Both the position numbers and the translations under genes were made by a program. Of a stretch of 64,000 nt of DNA, positions 1 to 10,426 are shown piece by piece. The notes beneath the pieces are model-generated. The model searched no databases, was not told the DNA's origin, and saw only the letters and a list, made by a program, of their open reading frames with translations. Where the stretch lies: the NCBI RefSeq assembly GCF_026151205.1, contig NC_087075.1, positions 5,014,858 through 5,078,857 on the forward strand, in the 5' to 3' direction. Position 1 is the first letter of the stretch. The number at the start of each line of letters is the position of its first letter. The stretch is from Bolinopsis microptera (Eukaryota; Ctenophora; Tentaculata; Lobata; Bolinopsidae).

Positions 1-3000
1 GAATACTATGTATTAGATAAGGATGCGACCAGACTTCAAAAGGAACGAGTTGCTGTACTTAGAGGACAGCTCTGTTCGAACGACCCACACTTTTATCAGC
101 TTTGTGGACAATCACAGACATTAGAGATAACAAATGATGAGCGACTCTGTGGAGACTACTTGTGTGGATACAAATCTAATCCTGGATGGTACATGGCACT
201 TCAAATGGTCAGATATTTAGGTATCCATTGTAATGGTATTGATGATTGTATTAATCATGAACTGGACGAAAAATATTGTTCTGATCGCACTAACATGACG
301 ACGTTACTGAGTGGCAAAATTTTCCCAACCGATGATGTCTGTGATGATGTCTGTGATGATGTCGATTGTGAAGATGAGGCTATTTGTAACGGATACAGAT
401 ATGGTTTGTATTGTAAAGACATAGGATCCGATGAAAACATACATTATAGTTATCTAAAAATATCTGACATATGTAATAATGAAAAGGATTGTCCAGGCGG
501 AGAGGACGAAGCAAACTGTAACGGAACAAATCTGTCAGTGAAAACTTGTGTACATTTATCATTCAGTCATCGTATCGTTCCAGTACTTAATTATACTAGA
601 TGTTCATTAATACTAGACGTTGCCGGGAACGTAGAACCAAATTATTGCAAAGATTATGCATCAGAGCAGACAAATTGCTCTGACCCTGACAGGGTGGGCG
701 GCTCTTGTCAAATAAACGGATACATGTCTACAGTTTCAAAGTATATCATTTGTTTGGGTGAGCAGATATGTGATGATAACATTGAAAACCTATGTTTACG
801 ACCGTCATTTGATTGCCATGTGCACAAACATCTCATGTGTGACGAACAACAAGACTGCAACGATAAAAATGATGAAACACATTTTAGTTGTGACAGAAAG
901 ACTCAACAAAAATGTAAAAGACGTATCGGACAAGCAGGGGAACTACCAATACCGCTCTCTTGGTTAGGAGACGGAGTGTTGGACTGTATCGATGGAAAAG
1001 ACGAAGAAAAGATATGGCCCACTTGTGGAATAGAAAAGTCTTTAAGATTTATGGCGGTTGATGAAACCTGTAAAAATGTACTTCTCTGTCCATGGGGTGA
1101 ACCTGGTTTTGTGGAGCTGCGTGATCTTTGTGACGGACTCCAAACCTGTGGAAATGAAAATGAAGTTTGCTTCGAGTCCCGATCTTCTGCAAGAATATCT
1201 ACGACTGTTTTAACGACCGATAAAGGTTTGAGTAAACATCTCTCGTTTTGCATGAAAGGACTAAAAAATAATGGACTTTTTATGGATTGCACAATGTTTC
1301 CATCATTCATCTTCCCAAATCACCATTTCTTTGGAGTACCAGAGAGAACTTCAGTGATCGTACCGACAGAACTTCAAAGTTGTGACCACATGTTTGGAGA
1401 GTTGTATGTGTACACCAGCTGTACTCACAGTTGTATAAGCTCACCTTGTCCATTGAAAAACATCCCTAGATACAAGGTTTGTCCTGAGCAATACCCAAAC
1501 AGGATTGGAACGGTAGCTAATAATGAATACCTAGCATTTTTCACAAAATCGTCCGGAGATTTCTACACAAACAGATATTTTGTGTGTGACAATAAGGTCA
1601 AGTGTATTGATTACTCGAAAGTTTGTAATCTTGTGGATGATTGTGGAGATGGTTCAGACGAGGAATCCTGTACTAATCATTTTAAATGTAATTCAACAGG
1701 ACATTACATACCGAAGACCAGTAAGTGTGATGGATTGTTTGATTGTTTGGACTTATCTGATGAATGCAATGGCAATTGTTCAAGACATATTTTAGATGGC
1801 ATTATTTTGAAAGGCTTTTCGTGGTTTATAGGATTTTTAGCTGTCCTAGCTAACGTTGTCATCATTTTAAGTAACATCGTTACTTTAAATAGATGCCGAA
1901 CAACAGTTGCTCTACTGAACAAATCGCTTGTCACTGCAATATCCGTTGGAGACCTTTCAGTCGGTTGTTACCTATTCATAATCGCAATCTACGATGGGAT
2001 TATCTTTAGAGAAGATTATTGTCTCAAACAAATCGATTGGATTACAAGCGTCACATGCTCAGAAATCGGTGTTCTAAGCACCGTAGGGTCTCAGCTCTCA
2101 CTATTTGCCATGTGTGGCCTCAGCCTTGCCCGAATCTATGGAATATACAAATCTATGAAAATACCGGAACCAGTAACCTGGGTCAAATCATGCCGGATAT
2201 TATTGAGTTTGATAATGATGTTCACATTCTCCTTGAGTATTGCTATCATCCCAATTATTGGCAAATTTGAGGACTTCTTTGTCAACGGAGTACATTTTGC
2301 AGAAGAGCTAAAGGTTTTTATAGGTACGCCAAACAAGCAAAAAGTTTTAGCAGTCCTTGAAGCGTACTACGGAAGAATGTTGGATAATAAATTGAGCTGG
2401 AGAATGATTCGTCAAATGGTCCCTGAAATGTATTCTCACGATTTTCTATACCGTGACCATACGACAAAGATCCCGAAGGTTGATTTCTATGGAAACGATG
2501 GGGTATGCTTGTTTAAATATTTTGTCAAAAACGATGACCCACAAAGAATATTCGTGTGGATTATCCTTGCCTTGATCTTTGTGTGCTTCATGATGATCTC
2601 AGTCTCGTACTTGGCCATTGCCTATCTGTCTCAAAAATCATCTAAAAGTATTCCTTTAGCTGGAAGCAAACGGGCGATTTTCCAACATAATCGAAAAATT
2701 AACCGAAGAATCTCGATTATAATCGCCACTGATTTCCTTTGCTGGGTCCCCTTCATAGTACTCTGTGTCCTACACTCGCTTCAAATCCTGGATGCCACTC
2801 CCTGGTATAGCGTGTTCTCTGTGATCATCCTGCCGATAAACTCCGTTATGAATCCTCTGATCTATAATTACTGCTCGGCAATATTCATCAAAATAAAAAT
2901 CCCTTTCCAGAAACTAAGAAACTTCATTACCAGAATAGAATGTTTCCAAACGCTTACAGAAACATTTACTAGACTATTCCAGAGTATTATACAAAGATTA

Positions 3001-3126
3001 AGGAAAATACGGGGACCATCAACCACTGCTGAAACTGTTGAGTTAGGCGAAGTAGCCACAGCTGGGACAATTAGAGATGACAGAATCTTTGAACAATCTA
3101 TTAGCAATCGGACTTCTCCGATGTGA
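1..3126 (+). CDS. LDLa-repeat rhodopsin-type GPCR, copy 1 (5' partial)
   Basis: The reading frame is open from base 1, so the gene begins left of the window; 1,041 residues are visible. The extracellular part has about eight LDL-receptor class A-like modules, each ending in an acidic calcium-cage pattern such as CGDGSDEESC, CIDGKDEE or CPGGEDEANC. Seven membrane spans follow from about residue 600. Class A marks are the CWVP motif in TM6 and NPLIYN (NPxxY) in TM7. The DRY position reads LARIY, so the acidic residue is missing. The loop between TM4 and TM5 is about 95 residues, unusually long, and holds the conserved Cys (GVCLF). The architecture resembles GRL101-like receptors with LDLa ectodomains; the ligand is unknown. 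The visible part has no intron. A near-identical inverted copy lies at 5240-10426. Expected site: plasma membrane. Confidence 0.9.
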   Translation, partial: EYYVLDKDATRLQKERVAVLRGQLCSNDPHFYQLCGQSQTLEITNDERLCGDYLCGYKSNPGWYMALQMVRYLGIHCNGIDDCINHELDEKYCSDRTNMTTLLSGKIFPTDDVCDDVCDDVDCEDEAICNGYRYGLYCKDIGSDENIHYSYLKISDICNNEKDCPGGEDEANCNGTNLSVKTCVHLSFSHRIVPVLNYTRCSLILDVAGNVEPNYCKDYASEQTNCSDPDRVGGSCQINGYMSTVSKYIICLGEQICDDNIENLCLRPSFDCHVHKHLMCDEQQDCNDKNDETHFSCDRKTQQKCKRRIGQAGELPIPLSWLGDGVLDCIDGKDEEKIWPTCGIEKSLRFMAVDETCKNVLLCPWGEPGFVELRDLCDGLQTCGNENEVCFESRSSARISTTVLTTDKGLSKHLSFCMKGLKNNGLFMDCTMFPSFIFPNHHFFGVPERTSVIVPTELQSCDHMFGELYVYTSCTHSCISSPCPLKNIPRYKVCPEQYPNRIGTVANNEYLAFFTKSSGDFYTNRYFVCDNKVKCIDYSKVCNLVDDCGDGSDEESCTNHFKCNSTGHYIPKTSKCDGLFDCLDLSDECNGNCSRHILDGIILKGFSWFIGFLAVLANVVIILSNIVTLNRCRTTVALLNKSLVTAISVGDLSVGCYLFIIAIYDGIIFREDYCLKQIDWITSVTCSEIGVLSTVGSQLSLFAMCGLSLARIYGIYKSMKIPEPVTWVKSCRILLSLIMMFTFSLSIAIIPIIGKFEDFFVNGVHFAEELKVFIGTPNKQKVLAVLEAYYGRMLDNKLSWRMIRQMVPEMYSHDFLYRDHTTKIPKVDFYGNDGVCLFKYFVKNDDPQRIFVWIILALIFVCFMMISVSYLAIAYLSQKSSKSIPLAGSKRAIFQHNRKINRRISIIIATDFLCWVPFIVLCVLHSLQILDATPWYSVFSVIILPINSVMNPLIYNYCSAIFIKIKIPFQKLRNFITRIECFQTLTETFTRLFQSIIQRLRKIRGPSTTAETVELGEVATAGTIRDDRIFEQSISNRTSPM

Positions 3127-3435
3127 TAATTTTTCAAGCACTACTAGTTTATATTATTATTATTAAGTTGAATTTGATTACTTTGAAACACTACGTAAAT
3201 GGTTCCCATTCCCTATCCTTACAAAAACCACGTAGTTATTGACTTATAGCATTATTCTTATTAATATACAGTTTTTTTGTAAAAATAATTATCAAAACTT
3301 CAATTGTTATTTTACTTTTAGTATTGTTAATCTCTATTCTCTCAACTTCAGCTATGAAAGGAATTTAATTTGTTGATACTTCTCTACTGAGTATCGTGCT
3401 AAATACTTTGTAATCAGTTATTAATGCTAATCGTC
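1..3435 (+). repeat. Left arm of a large inverted duplication
   Basis: This arm holds receptor copy 1 plus about 310 bp of 3' flank. The reverse complement of 4943-10420 matches it, apart from the 2 kb transposon in the right arm. Similarity continues past the stop codon and ends at the shared word ctaatcgtc (3427-3435). The left limit lies outside the window. Confidence 0.9.
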
Positions 3436-4204
3436 CGTTTTAGCCCAAAATTGAAAACTGTCCGTAAACTATAATTTAACCTTATTTTACTTCACCTTGA
3501 CAATATCATCTATACATTCGATAAATCTATAATAGCAGCTACTAAATATATCAGTTTATCTAAAACTATCATGGGTTGTGCAAGTTCTACACCAACTAAT
3601 TCTGCAGAAAAATGCTAAATCTCTTAAAAGACGGTTTGAAATAAGTGTTGCTTTCAATTCTGAATAAATCTAATGTTCACCCTTTTTCTCACTGACTCCA
3701 TACTCTTTCTGAAGAAAGCGTTATTCAGCATATTGTAGAAGTCCTTTCCAGACTTTGAAGTAGACTCCTGTTATTTACGGGTGTTAATATCAATGTACTT
3801 CATCAACCGATTTCACTGATTTAGCTCAATAAATCTCATCACAGACACCACCAATCGAAATGCAATACTGCACTGTCGCTATATGAATCTTATGCGTAAA
3901 TATAGGTATAAGTGTCATCTTCTGAGCAATTCAGAGCTAACCCCTCTTCTCTTCATTGCTTTATGATAGCACTATAGCAGTTATTATCCCTAATGGAAGG
4001 TGGCTCGTCAATAAAAGACAAAAGTGCTACACATCAACATGGGGAACAAATCATCTTCCTGGTTAGGCAGCTTGCCAGTTGCCACCATCTCATCTTGATT
4101 CAGCTCAGGATCAACCGGACTAAATAAGCTCTGTAATGTGTAACAGAGCCAGACTCAATTCCTGGAAATGTGAAGTCTTTATATCATCCCTATGATAAAT
4201 ATCA

Positions 4205-4250
4205 TATTGATATACTATACAGCTTAATTAAGCTGTATAGTATATCAATA
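4205..4250. repeat. Perfect 46 bp palindrome
   Basis: The arm TATTGATATACTATACAGCT plus TAA is followed directly by its exact reverse complement with no loop. It could be a cruciform-forming site or the relic of a small foldback element. Its flanks are AT-rich and show no clear target duplication. Confidence 0.9.
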
Positions 4251-4336
4251 GTTTTATTATAAAAGGAAAATTATAAAGATAAAGATAATAAAATAAATAT
4301 ATCCACCTACTCGTCTGGCATCCTTTCTCGCGCGGT

Positions 4337-4370
4337 GGGGTATTATGGGGTATATCGGGGTATTATGGGG
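4337..4370 (+). other. G-quadruplex motif in a 20 bp tandem repeat
   Basis: Four GGGG runs are separated by exactly six bases each (TATTAT, TATATC, TATTAT). This meets the usual pattern for an intrastrand quadruplex. It comes from two copies of a 20 bp repeat. Confidence 0.7.
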
Positions 4371-7153
4371 TATATGCGCTGATACACCCATCCTGACGGC
4401 ATTGCCTCATTGCACAGGGATTCCTTCTCGTCTGTATCTGGAAGTGGAGTAAAAACTTTTTCGACTCTGATCCCCAACTGATCTCCAGAAGAAAATCAGT
4501 TTTGTGAATAAATCTCAATTTTAGGAGGCAAATTATATATATAGTTCCTCATCATTAAACGCACATCAAGATTCAAGGCAGCTGTAACATAATCTGTGTT
4601 TACACTCGTCTGAGTAAGATGGTTATCAAAATCAAGATACATGACTACTCAATCTCAGCTTCACACTGTTATTCGCGGCTATACTTCTCACATACATCCG
4701 GTACTACCCGGAACCACACACCAGATATTTTGACAGAATGTCACTACAGGGCTATTTCCCTATCTCATTATCCTGATGAGTCATTATGGTTACTCAAACT
4801 GCCCTATTCTCTGTTCTGGCCGTGTGCGCTGACATACACATACTACTCTACATTTAACTTTTTAATTGTCCCGACACTTTTTCGCGAACACGTGTCGGGC
4901 TATCTGGATACTGCCGTATTTATCTTATGACACTAATTAACTGACGATTAGCATTAATTAACTGATTACAAAGTATTTAGCACGATACTCAGTAGAGAAG
5001 TATCAACAAATTAAATTCCTTTCATATCTGAAGTTGACAGATTATCAATACTAAAACAACAATTGAAGTTTTGATAATTATTTTTACAAAAAAACTGTAT
5101 AGTAATAAGAATAATGCTATAAGTCAATAACTACAACGTGGTTTTTGTAAGGATATGGAATGGGACCCATTTACGTAGTGTTTCAAAGTAATCAAATTCA
5201 ACTTAATAATAATATAAACTAGTAGTGCTTTAAAAATTATCACACCGGAGAAGTCCGATTGCTAATAGATTGTTCAAAGATTCTGTCATCTCTAATTGTC
5301 CCAGCTGTGGCTACTTCGCCTAACTCAACAGTTTCAGCAGTGGTTGATAGTCTCCGTATTATCCTTAATTTTTGTATAATACTCTGGAATAGTCTAGTAA
5401 ATGTTTCTGTAAGCGTTTGGTAACATTCTGTTCTGGTAATGAAGTTTCTTAGTTTCTGGAAAAGGATTTTTATTTTGATTAAATATCTGTTATTATAAAT
5501 CAGAGGATTCATAACGGAGTTTATCGGGAGGATAATCACAGAGAACACGCTATACCAGGGAGTGGCATCCAGGATTTCAAGCGAGTGTAGGACACAGATT
5601 ACTATGAAGGGGACCCAGCAAAGGAAATCAGTGGCGATTATAATCGATATTCTTCGGTTAATTTTTCGATTATGTTGGAAAATCGCCCGTTTGCTTCCAG
5701 CTAAATGGATTACCTTAGATGATTTTTGAGAAATATAGGCAATGGCCAAGTACGAGACTGAGATCATCATGAAGCACACAAAGATCAAGGCAAGGGTAAT
5801 CCACACGAAGATTCTTTGTGGGTCATCGTTTTTGACAAAATATTTAAACAAGCATACTCCATCGTTTCCATAGAAATCAACCTTCGGGATCTTTATTGTA
5901 TGGTCACGGTATAGAAAATCGTGAGAATACATTTCAGGGACCATTTGACGAATCATTCTCCAGCTCAATTTATTGTCCAACATTCTTCCGTAGTACGCTT
6001 CAAGGACTGCTAAAACTTTTTGCTTGTTTGGCGTACCTATGAAAACCTTTAGCTCTTCTGCAAAGTGTACTCCGTTGACAAAGAAGTCCTCAAATTTGCC
6101 AATAATTGGGATGATAGCAATACTCAAGGAGAATGTGAACATCATTATCAAACTCAATAATATCCGGCATGATTTGACCCAGGTTACTGGTTCCGGTACT
6201 TTATTCATAGATTTGTATATTCCATAGATTCGGGCAAGGCTGAGGCCACACATGGCAAATAGTGAGAGCTGAGACCCTACGGTGCTTAGAACACCGATTT
6301 CTGAGCATGTGACGCTTGTAATCCAATTGATTTGTTTGAGACAATAATCTTTTCGAAAAATTATCCCATCATAGATTGCGATTATGAATAGGTAACAGCC
6401 GACTAAAAGGTCTCCAACAGATATTGCGATGACAAGCGATTTGTTTAGTAGAGCAACTGTTGTTCGGCATCTATTTAAAGTAATGGTGCTTTTTGAAATG
6501 ATGACAAGGTTAGCTAGGACAGCTAAAACTCCTATAAACCATGAAAAGCCTTTCAAAATAATGCCATCTAAAATATGTCTTAAACAATCGACATTGCATT
6601 CATCAGATAAGTCCAAACAATCAAACAATCCATCACACTTACTGGTCTTGGGTATGTAATGTCCTGTTGAATTGCATTTAAAATGATTAGTACAGGATTC
6701 CTCGTCTGAACCATCTCCACAATCATCCACAAGATTACAAACTTTCGAGTAATCAATACACTTGACCTTATTGTCACACACAAAATATCTGTTTGTGTAG
6801 AAATCTCCGAACGATTTTGTGAAAAATGCTAGGTATTCATTATTAGCTACCGTTCCAATCCTGTTTGGGTATTCTTTAGGACACACCGCGTATCTAGGAA
6901 TATTTTTCAATGGACATGGAGAGCTTATACAACTGTGAGTACAGCTGGTGTACACATACAACTCTCCAAACATGTGGTCACAACTTTGAAGTTCTGTCGG
7001 TACGATCACTGAAGTTCTCTCTGCTACTCCAAAGAAATGGTGATTTGGGAAGATGAATGATGGAAACATTGTGCAATCCATAAAATGTCCATTATTTTTT
7101 AGTCCTTTCATGCAAAACGAGAGATGTTTACTCAAACCTTTATCGGTCGTTAA

Positions 7154-9183
7154 AGGACCAGTTAACTGAAAAAAAAGTTATCCTCATATTTTGACAGATT
7201 GTGACAAATAGCAAACTAAGCAACGAGTCGAAATTCCTAAATCTCTAACTGCTCTCTAACGCGTGTAAATAGCGTTTGTATTATTTTGGCGATGACGTCA
7301 TAAAGTCCCTTGCGCGCGCAGAGGAGCTCGTGACACTGTATTTTACAGGTAGAAAATGGACATAATACAATGTTTTCCCCCGAATAACTCGAAAAGTAAG
7401 TAATTTAGGGTACATGTTGCTTCATAAGTTGTATATAAACATGGCCATTCTGCACAATTTGCATACATCCAAAAACCTTTAGGGCCTTCATAGCCCAATT
7501 TACCAGATACCCATAGTTTTGCATGATTTCTGGAACCGAAAATCAGTTTTTGGCCAATAACTGAAAAAGTAAGCACTTTAAGGCATATGTTTGTTCGTAA
7601 GTCATATATTAATATGCTAATTGCGGTTCTTTTGCACCCTGTCTAAAGACTCTATCACGATCCTATCGAAAATGGGCTCAGCACCACGCCCAAAATGGTT
7701 TTTGGCGAATTTCTCGAAAAGTAAGGATTTTAGGCCATGTGTTGCTCAATAACTCCTATATAAACATGCATATGCGGCTTCGTTTAAGCCTATTTTGAAG
7801 TCTCTTCGACCTTCAGAAGCAAGGGGTCGGTTAAGTTATTGGGTCAATATGGGCGTGGCCCTCCTGGGTTTTCTCCACGGTCAAAAAAATATCTCCAAAC
7901 GAAAATCGTTTATTCATACCTTCGGAAAGGTCTGTGCAAAGTTTCGTGAGTATCTGAACATTAGCGGGTTCATTTCCATAAATGTCCATAAATGACTGGA
8001 CTACACAACTTTAGAGTTAACTTTAGAGAAACTCATAAGTCATTTATCTCAAATTAAGCTGTTAGTGTCCATGATCAACCTATGGCGACAATGTTTTACG
8101 TGAAATGTAAAAATCAGGAGTAATATAAAAAGTGTATTTTCAGATTAAAGTGCTAGCTCATAGTTTTAGAATTGTATAGATTAACGTTGGTCGTTTAGCC
8201 ATCTAACAATCGATCGTGCCGTAATATATGGCCAAAGAATAATAGGGTCTTGGAAATTTTATAGTTGTTCAGTGGGTCGATTGACTGAACACGTTTGCAC
8301 TTGGTATTTAAACTTACCAGTAGTTTATTTATGTTATGTACCGATGATAATGCAATTAGGATAACAGCTAGGTAAGCCGTAAGTCTAATTCAAAACACAC
8401 CGCACACGCGTACACTCCAATCAGTAATACTATTTGGTAGACCGGGTATTTTGGCGGGAATTCTGTTCCCATGGCACTGTTCTGATAGAAGCTACTTCTA
8501 CTAATGGTCCCAGAGGAACGGCCGTAAAGTAGCCAGACTTCTTGTCTCCTATACTGGCTGACACATGCCATGCGGACTAAAGTTAGAAATTTCGCTATGC
8601 TATAAATATATAATTGCTCTCGGAATATGGAACAAACTCCTACTTATCTAGATCCTTTCTAAATTCGTTAGAGTTTCATGGACTGGGGAAAAATAATCGG
8701 TACAGTCTCCCTGCTTGTGTAACTAGCAATGAAAACAATCCAAAATTATCACATATGACATTTAAGTTGTAATAGCAGAAACTTTCTAACCGTACATTCA
8801 CCCGCCACTGTTCAAGAACCTATATCACTGTTTAAAATCATGACGTGAGCACTGTACATCCAATCAGCTATTCCTTTAGTTAGGATGATAGCCAAAACTA
8901 TAAGGATTTTGGAGAACTAGGGAAATAGTCATAATTCTAAAATTTGAGTGAGTTACAGGTGTTTTATTGACAACGATAAACATTTGCAACTTATTACGCT
9001 ATGCCAGCGCGCACTGAGGGACTTTATGACGTCACGAGGCCACAGCTTATTATTGCAATAACACGCGTTACACGTACGCTAGAGAGTTGGTTCTTTCGGC
9101 GATACGATTCTTTACCGGTTTGTCACAACTGATTTAAATCTTAGCCAAATTGGAGACTACAAATTTTTCAGTTAACTGGTCCT
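7154..9183. mobile_element. Non-autonomous DNA transposon with TTAA target duplication
   Basis: The ends are inverted (AGGACCAGTTAACTGAAAAA and its complement) and are flanked by TTAA at 7150-7153 and 9184-9187. The matching site in receptor copy 1 (1210-1213) has a single TTAA, so it is the empty site. Beyond the perfect ends, about 190 bp at each side are similar in inverted order, including TGACGTCATAAAGTCCCT. No transposase ORF is present; the longest ORFs are under 80 codons. A TTAA duplication is typical of piggyBac-type elements, but the terminal bases AGG are not the usual CCY, so the superfamily is uncertain. Confidence 0.9.
7370..7800 (+). repeat. Degenerate ~180 bp direct repeats inside the TTAA element
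   Basis: Three diverged copies share the phrases 'cgaaaagtaag', a 'ttta(a/g)gg(c)atat(g)tt' stretch and 'atataaacatgc'. They begin near 7375, 7555 and 7700. No function is evident. Confidence 0.5.
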
Positions 9184-10426
9184 TTAAAACAGTCGTAGAT
9201 ATTCTTGCAGAAGATCGGGACTCGAAGCAAACTTCATTCTCATTTCCACAGGTTTGGAGTCCGTCACAAAGATCACGCAGCTCCACAAAACCAGGTTCAC
9301 CCCATGGACAGAGAAGTACATTTTTACAGGTTTCATCAACCGCCATAAATCTTAAAGACTTTTCTATTCCACAAGTGGGCCATATCTTTTCTTCGTCTTT
9401 TCCATCGATACAGTCCAACACTCCGTCTCCTAACCAAGAGAGCGGTATTGGTAGTTCCCCTGCTTGTCCGATACGTCTTTTACATTTTTGTTGAGTCTTT
9501 CTGTCACAACTAAAATGTGTTTCATCATTTTTATCGTTGCAGTCTTGTTGTTCGTCACACATGAGATGTTTGTGCACATGGCAATCAAATGACGGTCGTA
9601 AACATAGGTTTTCAATGTTATCATCACATATCTGCTCACCCAAACAAATGATATACTTTGAAACTGTAGACATGTATCCGTTTATCTGACAGGAGACGCC
9701 CACCCTGTCAGGGTCAGAGCAATTGGTCTGCTCTGATGCATAATCTTTGCAATAATTTGGTTCTACGTTCCCGGCAACGTCTAGTATTAATGAACATCTA
9801 GTATAATTAAGTACTGGAACGATATGATCACTGAATGATAAATGTAAACAAGTTTTCACTGACAGATTTGTTTCGCTACAGTTTGCTTCGTCCTCTCCGC
9901 CTGGACAATCCTCCACATTATCACATATGTCAGATATTTTTAGATAACTATAATGTATGTTTTCATCGGATCCTATGTCTTTACAATACAAACCATATCT
10001 GTATCCGTTACAAATAGCCTCATCTTCACAATCGACATCATCACACACATCATCACAGACTTCATCGGTTCGAACAGTTTTACCACTCAATAACGTCGTC
10101 ATGTTAATGGTATCAGTGCAACCTTCTTCATCCAGTTCATTATTAATACAATCAGCAATACCATTACAATAGATACCTAAATATTTGACCATTTCAAATG
10201 ATACGTAATATCCAGGATAAGATTTGTATCCACACAAGTAATCTCCACAGAGTCGCTCATCACTCCTTATCTCTAAGGTCTGTGATTGTCCACAAAGCTG
10301 ATAAAAGTGTGGGTCGTTCGAACAGAGCTGTCCTTGAAGCACAAATATATTTTCTTCCCTATGTCTGTTACCCATGTCTTCGTCTAATACGTAGTATTCA
10401 TCAGTGTTGTGGCACTTGAATCTCAA

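Larger units (their letters stand above)
3436..4942. other. Unique spacer at the centre of the inverted duplication
   Basis: About 1.5 kb without a convincing gene. A 103-codon ORF at 4619-4930 shows no domain or membrane pattern I recognise. The spacer holds a perfect 46 bp palindrome and a G-quadruplex motif, described separately. Confidence 0.7.
4943..10420 (-). repeat. Right arm of the inverted duplication
   Basis: Reverse-complement counterpart of 1-3435, carrying receptor copy 2 and the same 3' flank. It is longer only because of the TTAA-flanked element at 7154-9183. Divergence is uneven: the outer 300 or so coding bases differ a lot, the rest very little. Confidence 0.9.
5240..10426 (-). 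pseudogene. LDLa-repeat GPCR, copy 2, split by a transposon
   Basis: The ectodomain half reads on the minus strand from about 10426 to 9184 and the rest from 7149 to 5240. Together they match copy 1 across its visible length, including the LDLa modules, seven spans, LARIY at the DRY position, CWVP and NPLIYN. Within the ORF a 2,030 bp element interrupts the frame at codons Val-Leu of STTVL; reading into it meets a stop after about 19 codons (9134). Unless the element is spliced out the product would be a truncated soluble LDLa protein. Upstream of 10426 the frame stays open for about 14 codons with no ATG, so the 5' exon or exons probably lie further right and were not found. Compared with copy 1 there is one added residue after TM3 (KSMNKVPEP) and a changed C-terminal tail after NPLIYN. 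Both halves otherwise lack stops, which suggests a recent insertion or removal by splicing. Confidence 0.75.

Noticed and set aside
4619-4930. 103-codon ORF in the spacer
   Set aside because: No domain, no membrane or signal pattern I trust, not repeated elsewhere in the window.
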